NCBI GenBank assembly: GCA_965657505.1
Contig: CBFHON010000006.1
Location: 75,617 to 139,616 of the forward strand
Length of the DNA: 64,000 nucleotides
Direction of reading: 5' to 3'
Source of the DNA: TMED109 sp002171375
GTDB lineage: Bacteria; Pseudomonadota; Alphaproteobacteria; TMED109
Shown one piece after another: positions 52,404-62,265 of the stretch (its first letter is position 1; every line of letters starts with the position of its first letter). A model generated the notes under the pieces. It did not search any database, had not been told where the DNA came from, and saw nothing but the letters and a program-made list of their open reading frames with translations. Both the position numbers and the translations under genes were made by a program.

Positions 52404-52674
52404 TATTTACCTTTAAATTTATAAAATCTAAACTATGTTGTTATTAACTACATAATATACTATATTGAGCATTGTATAACTGCTATAATATGAGATTGAA
52501 AATATTACATATTTCAGTGTCTTTATAGTTTAAAATATTGAATTAAGATATATAAAAACATTTATTTTAATTCTAGCAATTAATTTTATTTTTAATGTTT
52601 GCTTGTAGGTTAAATTTTGTTTAATCTCCGCATCTTTAGAATTATGTATAAAATATTAGAATGAAGAAGTGAGA
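52404..52674. other. Divergent intergenic region between MaoC and gltB, possible gltB promoter
   Basis: These 271 very A/T-rich bases separate two divergent genes. An extended -10 element, TGCTATAAT (52481-52489), faces gltB and would leave a leader of roughly 180 nt. No -35 box stands at the usual distance. I found no hairpin, riboswitch or small open frame that could be supported. Confidence 0.35.
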
Positions 52675-55600
52675 ATGAAAAAAAAAGATAAAAATATTAG
52701 TTTTAATAAAAGGCCTTTGAGCCAAGGTCTATATGATTCCAATTTTGAGCATGATGCTTGCGGAATAGGTTTTGTGGCTAATATTAAGGGCAATAAAGAG
52801 CATTCTATCATACAAGATGGTTTAAAAATTTTAGATAATTTAACTCATAGAGGTGCTGTAGGAGCGGATCCTACTTTAGGAGATGGAGCGGGTTTACTTC
52901 TTCAAATACCTGATCAATTTCTAAGGGAAGAATGTAAAAAACAAAATGTAATATTACCTGATGAAGGTAGTTATGCAGTAGCACAAGTTTTTTTTCCTAA
53001 TGATAATATTGTAATAAAGTATTGTGAAGAATTATTTCAGAAAGTTATAGAAGAAAATGGAAATAAAGTTATTTTATGGAGAACTGTACCAGTTAATAAA
53101 AAGGCTATTTCAAAATCTCTTAATGCTACAGCACCTGTTATAAAACAAGCTTTTGTAGTTTCTAATGATAATACATTGAATCAAGATGATTTAGAGAGAA
53201 AAATATTTATAGTAAGAAAGATTCTGTCAAATAAATATAGATTAGATAAAAAATTATTAAAGAAAAAACAAAATGTTTATATTTGTTCATTTTCAACAAG
53301 AACTTTAAATTATAAAGGTATGCTTCTATCTGATACTGTTGGAACATACTTTACTGATTTAGAGGATAAAAGAGTGGTGAGTGCATTAGCATTAGTCCAT
53401 CAGAGATTTTCTACTAATACCTTTCCATCTTGGGACTTAGCGCAACCATTTAGGATGATATGTCATAATGGAGAAATTAATACACTTCGTGGAAATGTTA
53501 ATTGGATGAATGCAAGAAAACATATGATGTCTTCAAAAGTTTTAGGAAAAGATTTACAAAAAATATGGCCAATAATTTCTGAAGGGCAATCTGACTCTGC
53601 ATGTTTTGATAATGCTTTAGAATTATTAATTATGGGAGGCTATAGTCTATCTCATGCTATGATGCTTTTAATTCCAGAAGCATGGCAAAATAATAATTTA
53701 ATGGATGAAAATAGAAAAGCATTTTATGAATATAATTCATCTGTTATGGAACCATGGGATGGACCAGCAGCAGTAGCTTTTTCAGATGGTAAACAAATTG
53801 GAGCTACTTTAGATAGAAATGGTTTAAGACCAGCCAGATATTTCATTACTGATGAAGATAAAATAGTTTTATCTTCTGAAATGGGAGTATTACCTCATCC
53901 CGAAGAAAAAATTAAAGAAAAATGGAGATTGCAGCCAGGAAAAATGCTTTTAATAGATTTAGAAAAAGGTGCGATAATAACAGACCAAGAATTAAAAGAT
54001 GATATTTCAAATAAATTCCCATATCCAAAAATATTAAGTGATAGTAATCTTACTCTTCAAGATTTAAAATCAAACAATATTGAGCATGATGAATATAAAT
54101 CAGACCTCAAATTAGATTTGCAGCAAGCTTTTGGATATACACAAGAAGATATAAAATTTTTAATGTCCCCAATGGTTGAAAATGGACAAGAAGCAACTGG
54201 TTCTATGGGAACTGACACTCCAATAGCAGTTTTATCGTCAAAACATAAGCCTTTATATAATTTTTTCAAACAACTATTTGCCCAAGTAACTAATCCTGCA
54301 ATAGACCCTATAAGAGAAAAAATGGTTATGAGTTTAATGAGTATCTTGGGGCCTAGAAAAAATCTTTTATCTTTAGAACCTGTTAATGACNNNNNNNNNN
54401 NNNNNNNNNNNNNNNNNNNNNNNNNNNNNNNNNNNNNNNNNNNNNNNNNNNNNNNNNNNNNNNNNNNNNNNNNNNNNNNNNNNNNNNAAATAATTTAGAA
54501 GTTGGTGGAGATTATGCTTTTAGAATTAGGGGAGAAAACCATGTTTGGACTCCAGATACTATTAAAGATTTACAACATGCTGTAAGAGGAAATTTTCCTG
54601 AGAAGTATAAATCTTATGCTAAAATGATTAATGAACAATCAGAGCAAAAAATGACTCCAAGAGGTTTATTTAAACTAAAATCTAATAAAAAACCCCTTGA
54701 TATTAATGAGGTAGAGTCTGCAGATAATATTGTTAAAAGGTTTGCCACTGGCGCTATGTCTTTTGGCTCTATATCAAGAGAAGCGCACACAACATTAGCT
54801 ATAGCTATGAATAAAATTGGAGGAAAATCTAATACTGGTGAGGGTGGAGAAGAAGTGGATAGGTTTACCATTAATGACGATGGTACTTCTATGCGCTCAG
54901 CAATTAAACAAGTTGCTTCTGGAAGATTTGGCGTAACAGCAGAATATTTAATAAATGCAGATGATATTCAAATTAAAATATCTCAAGGTGCTAAACCTGG
55001 AGAAGGCGGACAGTTACCAGGCCATAAAGTAGATCCTATTATTGCTAAGGTTAGACACTCTACTCCTGGTGTTGGTCTTATATCCCCGCCTCCGCATCAT
55101 GATATTTATTCTATAGAAGATTTAGCACAATTGATTTTTGATTTAAAAAACGTTAACCCTGATGCAAGAATAAGCGTAAAATTAGTATCGGAAATTGGAG
55201 TAGGAACTGTAGCTGCTGGTGTAGCAAAAGCTAGGGCAGACCACATAACTATTGCTGGTTTCGAGGGAGGAACAGGAGCCAGTCCTCTTACATCTATAAA
55301 ACATGCTGGCTCGCCTTGGGAAATTGGTTTAGCTGAAACTCAACAAACTCTTGTTCTTAATGGTTTAAGAGGAAGGACATCTCTTCAAGTAGATGGTGGG
55401 TTTAGAACAGGAAGGGATGTAATTATTGGAGCTTTATTGGGAGCAGACGAATTTGGTTTTGCCACAGCTCCATTGATAGCTTCAGGATGTATTATGATGA
55501 GAAAATGTCATTTAAATACTTGTCCTGTGGGAATTGCAACACAAAACCCTGACTTAAGAAAGAAATTTACAGGCACTCCTGAACATGTGATTAATTATTT

Positions 55601-56684
55601 TTTCTTTGTAGCTGAAGAGGTTAGAAGTTTAATGGCTGAATTAGGATTTAAAACGTTTAATGAAATGATAGGTAGAGTAGATAAATTAGACACTAATCAC
55701 GCAATTACGCATTGGAAGACTAAAAGTTTAGATTTTTCTAAATTGTTTTATAAACCTGAAGTAGGAAAAAATATTGCAATATATAATTCTGAAAGACAAG
55801 TACATCCTATTGATAATATTTTAGATAAAAAATTAATTCCTGTATTTGAAAAATATTTAAAAGAAGAAAAAGATCAAATAATTGAATTAGATATAAAAAA
55901 TACTGATAGGACAACAGGAGCCATGTTGTCAGGAAAGATAGCTGCACTAAAAGGACATTCTGGTTTAAAAGAAGACGCATTAAAAATTAATTTTACTGGA
56001 ACAGCAGGTCAATCATTTGGAGCATTTTTAGCTAAAGGAGTCACCTTTAAACTTTATGGTGAAGCTAATGATTATGTAGGAAAAGGACTTTCAGGAGGTA
56101 AAATCATAATAAGACCTGTAAAAAATTCTAAAATTATTCCTGAAGATTCTATGGTGATAGGAAATACTGTATTGTATGGAGCAATATCTGGAGAATGTTA
56201 TTTTAATGGTATAGCAGGAGAGCGTTATTGTGTAAGAAACTCAGGGGCAATATCAGTAATTGAAGGATTAGGAGATCATGGCTGCGAATATATGACAGGA
56301 GGGATAGTCTTATGTTTGGGAGCAATTGGTAGAAATTTTGCTGCTGGTATGAGTGGAGGAGTTGCTTATGTATTTGATCCTGATGATGAAATAAATAATT
56401 ATTTAAATACAGAAATGGTTAATATAGATAATTTAGAAAATAGTGGAATAAATAATTCAAAATATGGAAATGAGTTTAGTGCTTCTGAAAATCTTTTAAT
56501 TGATGACGATTTAAGAATTAGATTTTTAATTGATAAACATATAAAATATACAGACAGTAATTTGGCTAAAAATATTATTAATAGTTGGGAAAATAACCTT
56601 AAATTTTTCAAAAAAATTATGCCAATAGATTATAAAAAAGTATTAGTGCAAAATGAAAGTAATAATAATAAAATTGTTGCATAA
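52675..56684 (+). CDS. gltB: Glutamate synthase (NADPH) large subunit, interrupted by an assembly gap
   Basis: GltB transfers the amide nitrogen of glutamine to 2-oxoglutarate. The N-terminal glutaminase domain has its catalytic cysteine in HDACGIGFVANIKG, followed by HRGAVGADPTLGDGAG and FSTNTFPSWDLAQPFR. After the gap come the FMN/2-oxoglutarate domain (EGGTGASPLTSIKHAG, QVDGGFRTGRDV), the [3Fe-4S] cysteines in CIMMRKCHLNTCPVGIATQ and the C-terminal beta-helix. The two halves read in different frames across the 97 Ns and together give about 1300 residues, whereas GltB is near 1500. The gap therefore hides about 200 residues of the central domain. ATG 52675 is preferred to GTG 52669. Confidence 0.93.
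54391..54487. other. Assembly gap (97 N) inside gltB
   Basis: The left side ends after GPRKNLLSLEPVND and the right side resumes at NNLEVGGDYAFRIRG, two points that lie some 200 or more residues apart in other GltB proteins. Frame continuity needs a gap length of 2 modulo 3, while 97 is 1 modulo 3. The N count is therefore not the true length. Confidence 0.95.
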
Positions 56685-56699
56685 AATAGAGGTAAGAAG

Positions 56700-58118
56700 A
56701 TGGGAAAAGTAACTGGTTTTTTAGAAATTGATAGAGTAGATAAGTCTTATAAGCCTGTAGATGAAAGGTTAAAAAACTTTAATGAGTTCACAGAAGACCT
56801 TGAGAAGCAAGTTATATCTGATCAAGGAGCACGTTGTATGGATTGTGGTATTCCTTATTGTCATACTGGTTGCCCAGTAAATAATATAATACCGGATTGG
56901 AATGATTTAGTTTATAATAATAAATGGGAAGAAGCCATTCAAGTGCTTCATTCAACCAATAATTTTCCTGAATTTACAGGCAGAATATGTCCTGCACCTT
57001 GTGAAGCAGCTTGCACATTAAATATCGATGATAATCCAGTAACCATTAAAAATATTGAGTGTGCAATTGTAGATAATGCTTGGAAAAAAGGATTAATTAA
57101 ACCTCAAATATCTGGTTTAAATACAAATAAAAAAATAGCTGTTATAGGTTCTGGTCCTGCTGGTATGGCTGCAGCTCAACAATTAGTAAGGGTCGGACAT
57201 AATGTTACACTTTATGAAAAAAATACTAAGATAGGTGGCTTATTAAGATATGGTATTCCAGATTTCAAAATGGAAAAACATTTAATTGATAGAAGGCAAC
57301 AACAGATGGAACAAGAAGGCTTAGTCATAAAAACTAATGTCAATGTTGGAATAGATATAAGCTTAGATGAATTAAAAAATAACTATGATGCTATGTTATT
57401 GAGTGGAGGTGCTGAAACACCTAGAGATTTAAAAATTCCTGGAAGAGACTTAAAAGGGGTAATGTTTGCGATGGATTTTCTTCCTTTTCAGAATAAAAGA
57501 GTATCTGGAGAGAATTTTAGCGAAATACATAATGTAACAGCTAAAGATAAAAATGTTGTTGTAATCGGAGGGGGTGATACAGGGTCAGATTGTATAGGTA
57601 CCTCTTTTAGGCAAGGAGCTAAAAGTGTAACTCAAATTGAAATCATGCCTATTCCTCCAGAAAAGGAAGATAAAGCTCTTACATGGCCAGATTGGCCTAT
57701 TAAAATGAGAGTATCAAGCTCTCAGGCAGAAGGAGCAATTAGAGATTTTTCAGTTCTAACAGATAGTTTTTATGGAAAAAACGGAATATTAGAAGGTTTA
57801 AAATGTCATCGCGTAGATGAGAATATGAAAGTTATACCTAATAGCGAATTTAATATTAAATCAGATCTTTCCCTATTAGCTATGGGTTTTACAGGCCCTA
57901 TTTTAAATAATTTTGATAAAGACAATTTATTTAAATTGGATAATAGAAGTAATTTAAGTGCTAATACGGATGATTATCATACTTCTGTCAAAGGAATATT
58001 TTCTGCAGGAGATATGAGAAGAGGCCAATCTCTTGTTGTTTGGGCTATAAGAGAAGGAAGACAAGCGGCAAGATCAATAGATCAATATTTAATGGGATCT
58101 TCAGACTTACCTAGATAA
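56700..58118 (+). CDS. gltD: Glutamate synthase (NADPH) small subunit
   Basis: This is a 472-residue GltD, which takes electrons from NADPH and passes them to GltB. N-terminal iron-sulfur cysteines are in RCMDCGIPYCHTGCP (Cys46, Cys49, Cys54, Cys58) and RICPAPCEAACT. The FAD motif is VIGSGPAGMAAAQ (about 148-160), NADPH site VVIGGGDTGSDCIG, and the closing FAD segment GIFSAGDMRRGQSLVVWAI. It starts 15 nt after gltB and ends 5 nt before the SUF operator. Confidence 0.97.
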   Translation: MGKVTGFLEIDRVDKSYKPVDERLKNFNEFTEDLEKQVISDQGARCMDCGIPYCHTGCPVNNIIPDWNDLVYNNKWEEAIQVLHSTNNFPEFTGRICPAPCEAACTLNIDDNPVTIKNIECAIVDNAWKKGLIKPQISGLNTNKKIAVIGSGPAGMAAAQQLVRVGHNVTLYEKNTKIGGLLRYGIPDFKMEKHLIDRRQQQMEQEGLVIKTNVNVGIDISLDELKNNYDAMLLSGGAETPRDLKIPGRDLKGVMFAMDFLPFQNKRVSGENFSEIHNVTAKDKNVVVIGGGDTGSDCIGTSFRQGAKSVTQIEIMPIPPEKEDKALTWPDWPIKMRVSSSQAEGAIRDFSVLTDSFYGKNGILEGLKCHRVDENMKVIPNSEFNIKSDLSLLAMGFTGPILNNFDKDNLFKLDNRSNLSANTDDYHTSVKGIFSAGDMRRGQSLVVWAIREGRQAARSIDQYLMGSSDLPR

Positions 58119-58123
58119 ATAAT

Positions 58124-58156
58124 ATACTTGACCAAATTAGTCTAGAATACTATATA
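58124..58156 (+). promoter_or_regulatory. SUF operon promoter with overlapping IscR/Rrf2-type operator
   Basis: TTGACC (58128-58133) and TATATA (58151-58156) stand exactly 17 nt apart, upstream of the regulator gene. A 25-bp window at 58124-58148 matches the E. coli IscR type 1 consensus as I recall it (ATASYYGAC, seven bases, AGTC, then RRSTAT) at 22 of 25 positions. Its core is the imperfect dyad GACCAAATTAGTC. The operator covers the -35 box and spacer, so a bound regulator would block RNA polymerase. This fits autorepression of the SUF operon when Fe-S clusters are plentiful. Confidence 0.7.
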
Positions 58157-58197
58157 TGCCTGTATATAACGATCTTAATTTTTAGGAATTATTTAAA

Positions 58198-58668
58198 ATG
58201 ATAAAATTATCTAGAATGGCTGATTACGCTATTCTTCTAGTTTGCAAAATGTCAAATGATGAAAATAAAGTTTATAGTTCACAAGAGCTTTCTATTGTAA
58301 CTTCATTAAAAATTACAACTATAAGTAAGATTTTAACAAAGTTGACTAAAGCTAATGTGACTGATTCAATTCGCGGAGTGAGCGGAGGATATAAGTTAAC
58401 AATGCAGGCAGAGGATATTTCTGTAGGTAATATTATAGATATAATTGATGGAAAAGTAGCATTAACTATTTGTGTTGAAGAAGGTGAAAATCATAATTGT
58501 AATTTAGTTTCGCTTTGTCCTTCTCAGAGTAACTGGCAAATAATAAATAATACCGTTCGAGAAGCATTAAATTCAGTAAGTATTGCAGAAATGGCTAATC
58601 CATTTGTATCCAATTTTCAGTATAAAGAGGGTGTAAAGAATGATCAGTTTAATAAGGTGATGGAATAA
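58198..58668 (+). CDS. Rrf2 family SUF operon regulator (IscR-like, Fe-S responsive)
   Basis: This is a 156-residue Rrf2 winged-helix repressor. The N-terminus MIKLSRMADYAILLVCKM and recognition region SLKITTISKILTKLTKANVTDSIRGVSGGYKL are family-typical. Cys92, Cys101 and Cys107 form the cluster-binding triad, comparable with Cys92/98/104 of E. coli IscR. It is the type placed at the head of alphaproteobacterial and Xanthomonas SUF operons. An operator overlaps its promoter, and sufB starts 4 nt after its stop. Confidence 0.92.
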   Translation: MIKLSRMADYAILLVCKMSNDENKVYSSQELSIVTSLKITTISKILTKLTKANVTDSIRGVSGGYKLTMQAEDISVGNIIDIIDGKVALTICVEEGENHNCNLVSLCPSQSNWQIINNTVREALNSVSIAEMANPFVSNFQYKEGVKNDQFNKVME

Positions 58669-58672
58669 AATT

Positions 58673-60151
58673 ATGGCAGTAAATACAGAAACTATAGATG
58701 CAGTTGAAAAAGCTACTAAAGATTATAAGTATGGCTTTATAACAGATATTGAAACAGAGTTTGCTCCTAAGGGCTTGAGTGAAGATATAGTAAAATTTAT
58801 ATCTAAAAAAAATGATGAACCTTTATGGTTGCTTGAATGGAGATTAGAAGCATACAGAAAATGGTTAAAAATGAATAATGAAGAGCCAAAATGGGCTAAT
58901 ATTCATTTTCCTGAAATAGACTTTCAAGATGCATACTATTATGCAGCTCCTAAGACAGATGCAGAAAAACCTAAAAGTTTAGATGAAATAGATCCAGAAA
59001 TTTTGAGCACTTATAATAAACTAGGTATTCCAATTAAAGAGCAAGAAATGTTAGCTGGCATTGTAGGTTCTGGCAATGTTGCTGTTGATGCTGTATTTGA
59101 TTCTGTATCGGTAGCAACTACATTTAAGTCTAAACTATCTGAGTTAGGAATAATATTTTGTCCTATTTCAGAAGCAGTCAAAGAGCATCCAGATTTAGTA
59201 AAAAAATATTTAGGTTCTGTAGTTCCACAAACTGATAATTTTTATGCTGCTCTAAATTCTGCAGTATATTCTGATGGTTCCTTTGTCTATATACCTGAGG
59301 GCGTTAGGTGTCCTATGGATTTAAGCACTTATTTTAGAATTAATGCAGCTGAGACAGGACAATTTGAGAGAACATTAATAATTGCTGATAAAGGGTCTTA
59401 CGTGTCCTACCTAGAAGGATGTACAGCTCCAATGCGAGATGAAAATCAATTACATGCTGCAGTAGTTGAACTTGTTGCGTTAGATGATGCTGAAATAAAA
59501 TATTCTACTGTGCAAAATTGGTACCCAGGAGACGAGAATGGTAAAGGCGGTATATATAATTTTGTCACAAAACGAGGGGCATGTAGAGGAGTTAATTCTA
59601 AAATTTCTTGGACTCAGGTTGAGACAGGTTCTGCGATAACATGGAAATACCCTTCTGTCTTATTGCAAGGAGATAATTCTGTTGGAGAATTTTATTCAGT
59701 AGCTATTTCTAACAAAAAACAACAAGCTGATACTGGCACCAAAATGATTCATATTGGAAAAAACACCAAGTCTACAATTATTTCTAAAGGAATTTCTGCA
59801 GGATATGGGCAACAAACTTATAGAGGACTAGTTAGAATGCAAGCAGGAGCAGATAATGCAACTAATTTTTCACAATGTGATTCTTTATTAATAGGAAAAA
59901 ATTGTGGAGGTCATACAGTTCCATATATTGATTCAAGAAACCCAACTTCTCAAGTTGCTCATGAAGCTACAACTTCAAAAATAAGTGATGAACAACTCTT
60001 TTATGTACAACAAAGGGGTTTAAATCCCGAGGAAGCAGTAGCATTAATAGTTAATGGTTTTGCAAAAGAAGTTTTAAAAAAATTGCCTATGGAATTTGCA
60101 GTAGAAGCTCAAAAGCTTTTAGGTGTAAGTCTTGAAGGATCTGTAGGGTAA
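58673..60151 (+). CDS. sufB: Fe-S cluster assembly scaffold subunit SufB
   Basis: This 492-residue SufB is the scaffold subunit of SufBC2D. Landmarks are PLWLLEWRLEAYRKWL near the N-terminus, the beta-helix core with VYIPEGVRCPMDLSTYFRIN and YLEGCTAPMRDENQLHAAVVELVA, and NCGGHTVPYIDSRNPTSQVAHEATTSKI. RGLNPEEAVALIVNGF contacts SufC. The core cysteine near the conserved EGC segment is present. It sits directly downstream of the regulator gene. Confidence 0.97.
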   Translation: MAVNTETIDAVEKATKDYKYGFITDIETEFAPKGLSEDIVKFISKKNDEPLWLLEWRLEAYRKWLKMNNEEPKWANIHFPEIDFQDAYYYAAPKTDAEKPKSLDEIDPEILSTYNKLGIPIKEQEMLAGIVGSGNVAVDAVFDSVSVATTFKSKLSELGIIFCPISEAVKEHPDLVKKYLGSVVPQTDNFYAALNSAVYSDGSFVYIPEGVRCPMDLSTYFRINAAETGQFERTLIIADKGSYVSYLEGCTAPMRDENQLHAAVVELVALDDAEIKYSTVQNWYPGDENGKGGIYNFVTKRGACRGVNSKISWTQVETGSAITWKYPSVLLQGDNSVGEFYSVAISNKKQQADTGTKMIHIGKNTKSTIISKGISAGYGQQTYRGLVRMQAGADNATNFSQCDSLLIGKNCGGHTVPYIDSRNPTSQVAHEATTSKISDEQLFYVQQRGLNPEEAVALIVNGFAKEVLKKLPMEFAVEAQKLLGVSLEGSVG

Positions 60152-60178
60152 TAGTCATAAATAGAAAGAGGTATTAAA

Positions 60179-60934
60179 GTGGGAACTGCGTTGGAAATTA
60201 AAGATCTACATGTTGAAGTAGAGAAAAATGAAATTCTTAAAGGCTTATCTTTAAAAATAGAGCATGGAGAAATGGCTGCAATTATGGGTCCAAACGGAGC
60301 AGGTAAGTCTACTCTTGCATCTGTTCTAGCTGGAAAAGAAGGGTATAATGTCACTAGAGGTTCAATTGAATACCTTGGTAAGGATTTACTAGAAATGTCA
60401 ACTGAAGAAAGAGCATCAGCAGGAGTCTTCTTAGCATTTCAATATCCAGTAGAAATACCTGGAGTTGCCACTTCAACTTTTGTAAGAACTGCACTAAATG
60501 CCCAAAGAAGAAACAGAGGTGAAGAAGAGCTTGATGCAATGGAATTTCTTAAGCTAGCTAGACAAAGAGCAAAAGAATTAGAAATGAGTGAAGATTTTTT
60601 TCAGAGAGCGGTTAATGTAGGTTTTTCAGGTGGTGAAAAAAAGCGTGCAGAGGTATTTCAAATGTCCATGCTTTCTCCTAGCCTGGCTATTTTAGATGAG
60701 ACTGATTCAGGCTTAGATATAGATGCTTTAAAAATAGTTGCAGAAGGTGTAAATAAATTACGGGATAATAAACTTAGTGGCATAGTTATCACACACTATC
60801 AAAGACTTCTCGACTATCTTCAACCAGATACTGTTCATATTTTAGCAGAGGGAAAAATTATAAAAACAGGTGATAAATCACTAGCATTAAAACTTGAAGA
60901 AAAAGGTTATCAAGGAATTACTGAGGCAAATTAG
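60179..60934 (+). CDS. sufC: Fe-S cluster assembly ATPase SufC
   Basis: This is a 251-residue ABC-type ATPase with Walker A GPNGAGKST (37-45), signature FSGGEKKRAEVFQM, Walker B LAILDETDSGLDIDALK and switch histidine in VITHYQRLL. The ASAGVFLAFQYPVEIPGV Q-loop is diagnostic for SufC. It powers conformational change in SufBC2D. The start is GTG at 60179, preceded by AAAGAGG. It ends 2 nt before the sufD start. Confidence 0.97.
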   Translation: MGTALEIKDLHVEVEKNEILKGLSLKIEHGEMAAIMGPNGAGKSTLASVLAGKEGYNVTRGSIEYLGKDLLEMSTEERASAGVFLAFQYPVEIPGVATSTFVRTALNAQRRNRGEEELDAMEFLKLARQRAKELEMSEDFFQRAVNVGFSGGEKKRAEVFQMSMLSPSLAILDETDSGLDIDALKIVAEGVNKLRDNKLSGIVITHYQRLLDYLQPDTVHILAEGKIIKTGDKSLALKLEEKGYQGITEAN

Positions 60935-60936
60935 TT

Positions 60937-62265
60937 TTGAAAAATTTACAGCACAAATATTATGAATCTTATAATGATAATAGTCATTTACTTCCAGGCT
61001 TAGATATTAGTTGGTTAAAAAAGATTAGAGAGGAAGGCATTGATCATTTCAAAAAATATGGATTTCCTGATAAAAGTGTAGAGGAATGGAACAATCATTC
61101 ATATAAAAATTTAACAGATAATTATTTTAAGCCACATTCTGATAGTAAATTTGAAATTAATTCTAACTTAATTGAAAAAAGAGATTCAAAATGTAGTATT
61201 AGGGTAATTTTCTTTAATGGTAAAATTATAAATATAGAGAGTGATAGTTTACCAGAAGGAGTTGAAGTTAATTCTTTAACCTATTTTCTTAAAAATAACT
61301 CAGATTTTCTTAAAGATAAGATTAGCTCTCCTAAAGAATATTCAGAAGAAAGATTATCAAATATTATTGATAGTAGACCACAAAGTATTGTTGCAGTTAA
61401 TGCTGCATTTCATCAAGAAGGAGCAGTAATTCATATTAAAAAAAATGTTAAGATGCCTGGTTATATTGAATTATTACATATTGGTAAATATAATAAAAAT
61501 ACTATGCAGCATATGCGTTCTGTGGTGTTCTTAGAAGAAGGGTCTGAATGTGAGGTATTAGAAAATATCGTAAATGATACAGAAAATGATTTAGCTTTTA
61601 CTTCTAATGTTACCGATATTAATGTATCTAAAGGTGCTTCATTATCTTTTCACTGTTTTATAAAAGGTAGCAGTAATAATATACACATTAATAATATTCA
61701 TGGAGAGATTCATAAAGACTCACAATTTAACAGTACTACAATCGTTAAGGCTTTAGGGCAAGTGAGAGCCGAAAACAGAATAAATCTTTTAGCAGAAAAT
61801 TCTTCAACCAAAATAGATATGTTGTTGCTTGGCTCTAAAGATGCATTACTTGAGGGCTTAACTAAGGTGAAGCATGCTAAAAAAAATAGTACAAGTAATC
61901 AAAATACAAGAGTAATCTTAAATGAAAATTCAAAAGCATCATTTCAGGGTAAAATTAGAGTAAATAAAGAAGCTGATGGAACATTAGCAAATATGTCTTG
62001 TAAAAGTTTATTATTAAGTAATAAAGCTAGAGTAAACTCTAAACCTGAACTAGAGATATTAGCTGATGATGTAAAATGTTCACACGGAGTGACTGTAGGC
62101 AATTTGAGTATAGAACAATTATTCTATTTACGTTCTAGGGGCATTCCTGAAAAGGAAGCTAGAAAATTATTAGTGAATTCCTTTGGCAATATAATATTAG
62201 ATGATCTCAATACAAATTTTATTGGCAGAGCAAAAAATATAATGTCGGATTATTTTAATGATTAA
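60937..62265 (+). CDS. sufD: Fe-S cluster assembly protein SufD
   Basis: This is a 442-residue SufD, a paralogue of SufB in SufBC2D. The right-handed beta-helix is followed by SCKSLLLSNKARVNSKPELEILADDVKCSHGVTVG and FYLRSRGIPEKEARKLLVNSF, the conserved C-terminal SufC-binding block. The N-terminus DISWLKKIREEGIDHFKKYGFPDKSVEEW is the usual SufD lead. The start is TTG at 60937. It overlaps sufS by 8 nt. Confidence 0.95.
   Translation: MKNLQHKYYESYNDNSHLLPGLDISWLKKIREEGIDHFKKYGFPDKSVEEWNNHSYKNLTDNYFKPHSDSKFEINSNLIEKRDSKCSIRVIFFNGKIINIESDSLPEGVEVNSLTYFLKNNSDFLKDKISSPKEYSEERLSNIIDSRPQSIVAVNAAFHQEGAVIHIKKNVKMPGYIELLHIGKYNKNTMQHMRSVVFLEEGSECEVLENIVNDTENDLAFTSNVTDINVSKGASLSFHCFIKGSSNNIHINNIHGEIHKDSQFNSTTIVKALGQVRAENRINLLAENSSTKIDMLLLGSKDALLEGLTKVKHAKKNSTSNQNTRVILNENSKASFQGKIRVNKEADGTLANMSCKSLLLSNKARVNSKPELEILADDVKCSHGVTVGNLSIEQLFYLRSRGIPEKEARKLLVNSFGNIILDDLNTNFIGRAKNIMSDYFND

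Noticed and set aside
52404..52674. Glutamine-type or other riboswitch in the gltB leader
   Set aside because: The leader is almost entirely A/T, with no conserved aptamer core or stable stem that I could recognise.
54624..56684. A separate gene starting at 54624 encoding a lone glutamate synthase domain
   Set aside because: In-frame coding continues upstream to the N run (NNLEVGGDYAFRIRGENHVW), so this is the second part of gltB split by the assembly gap.
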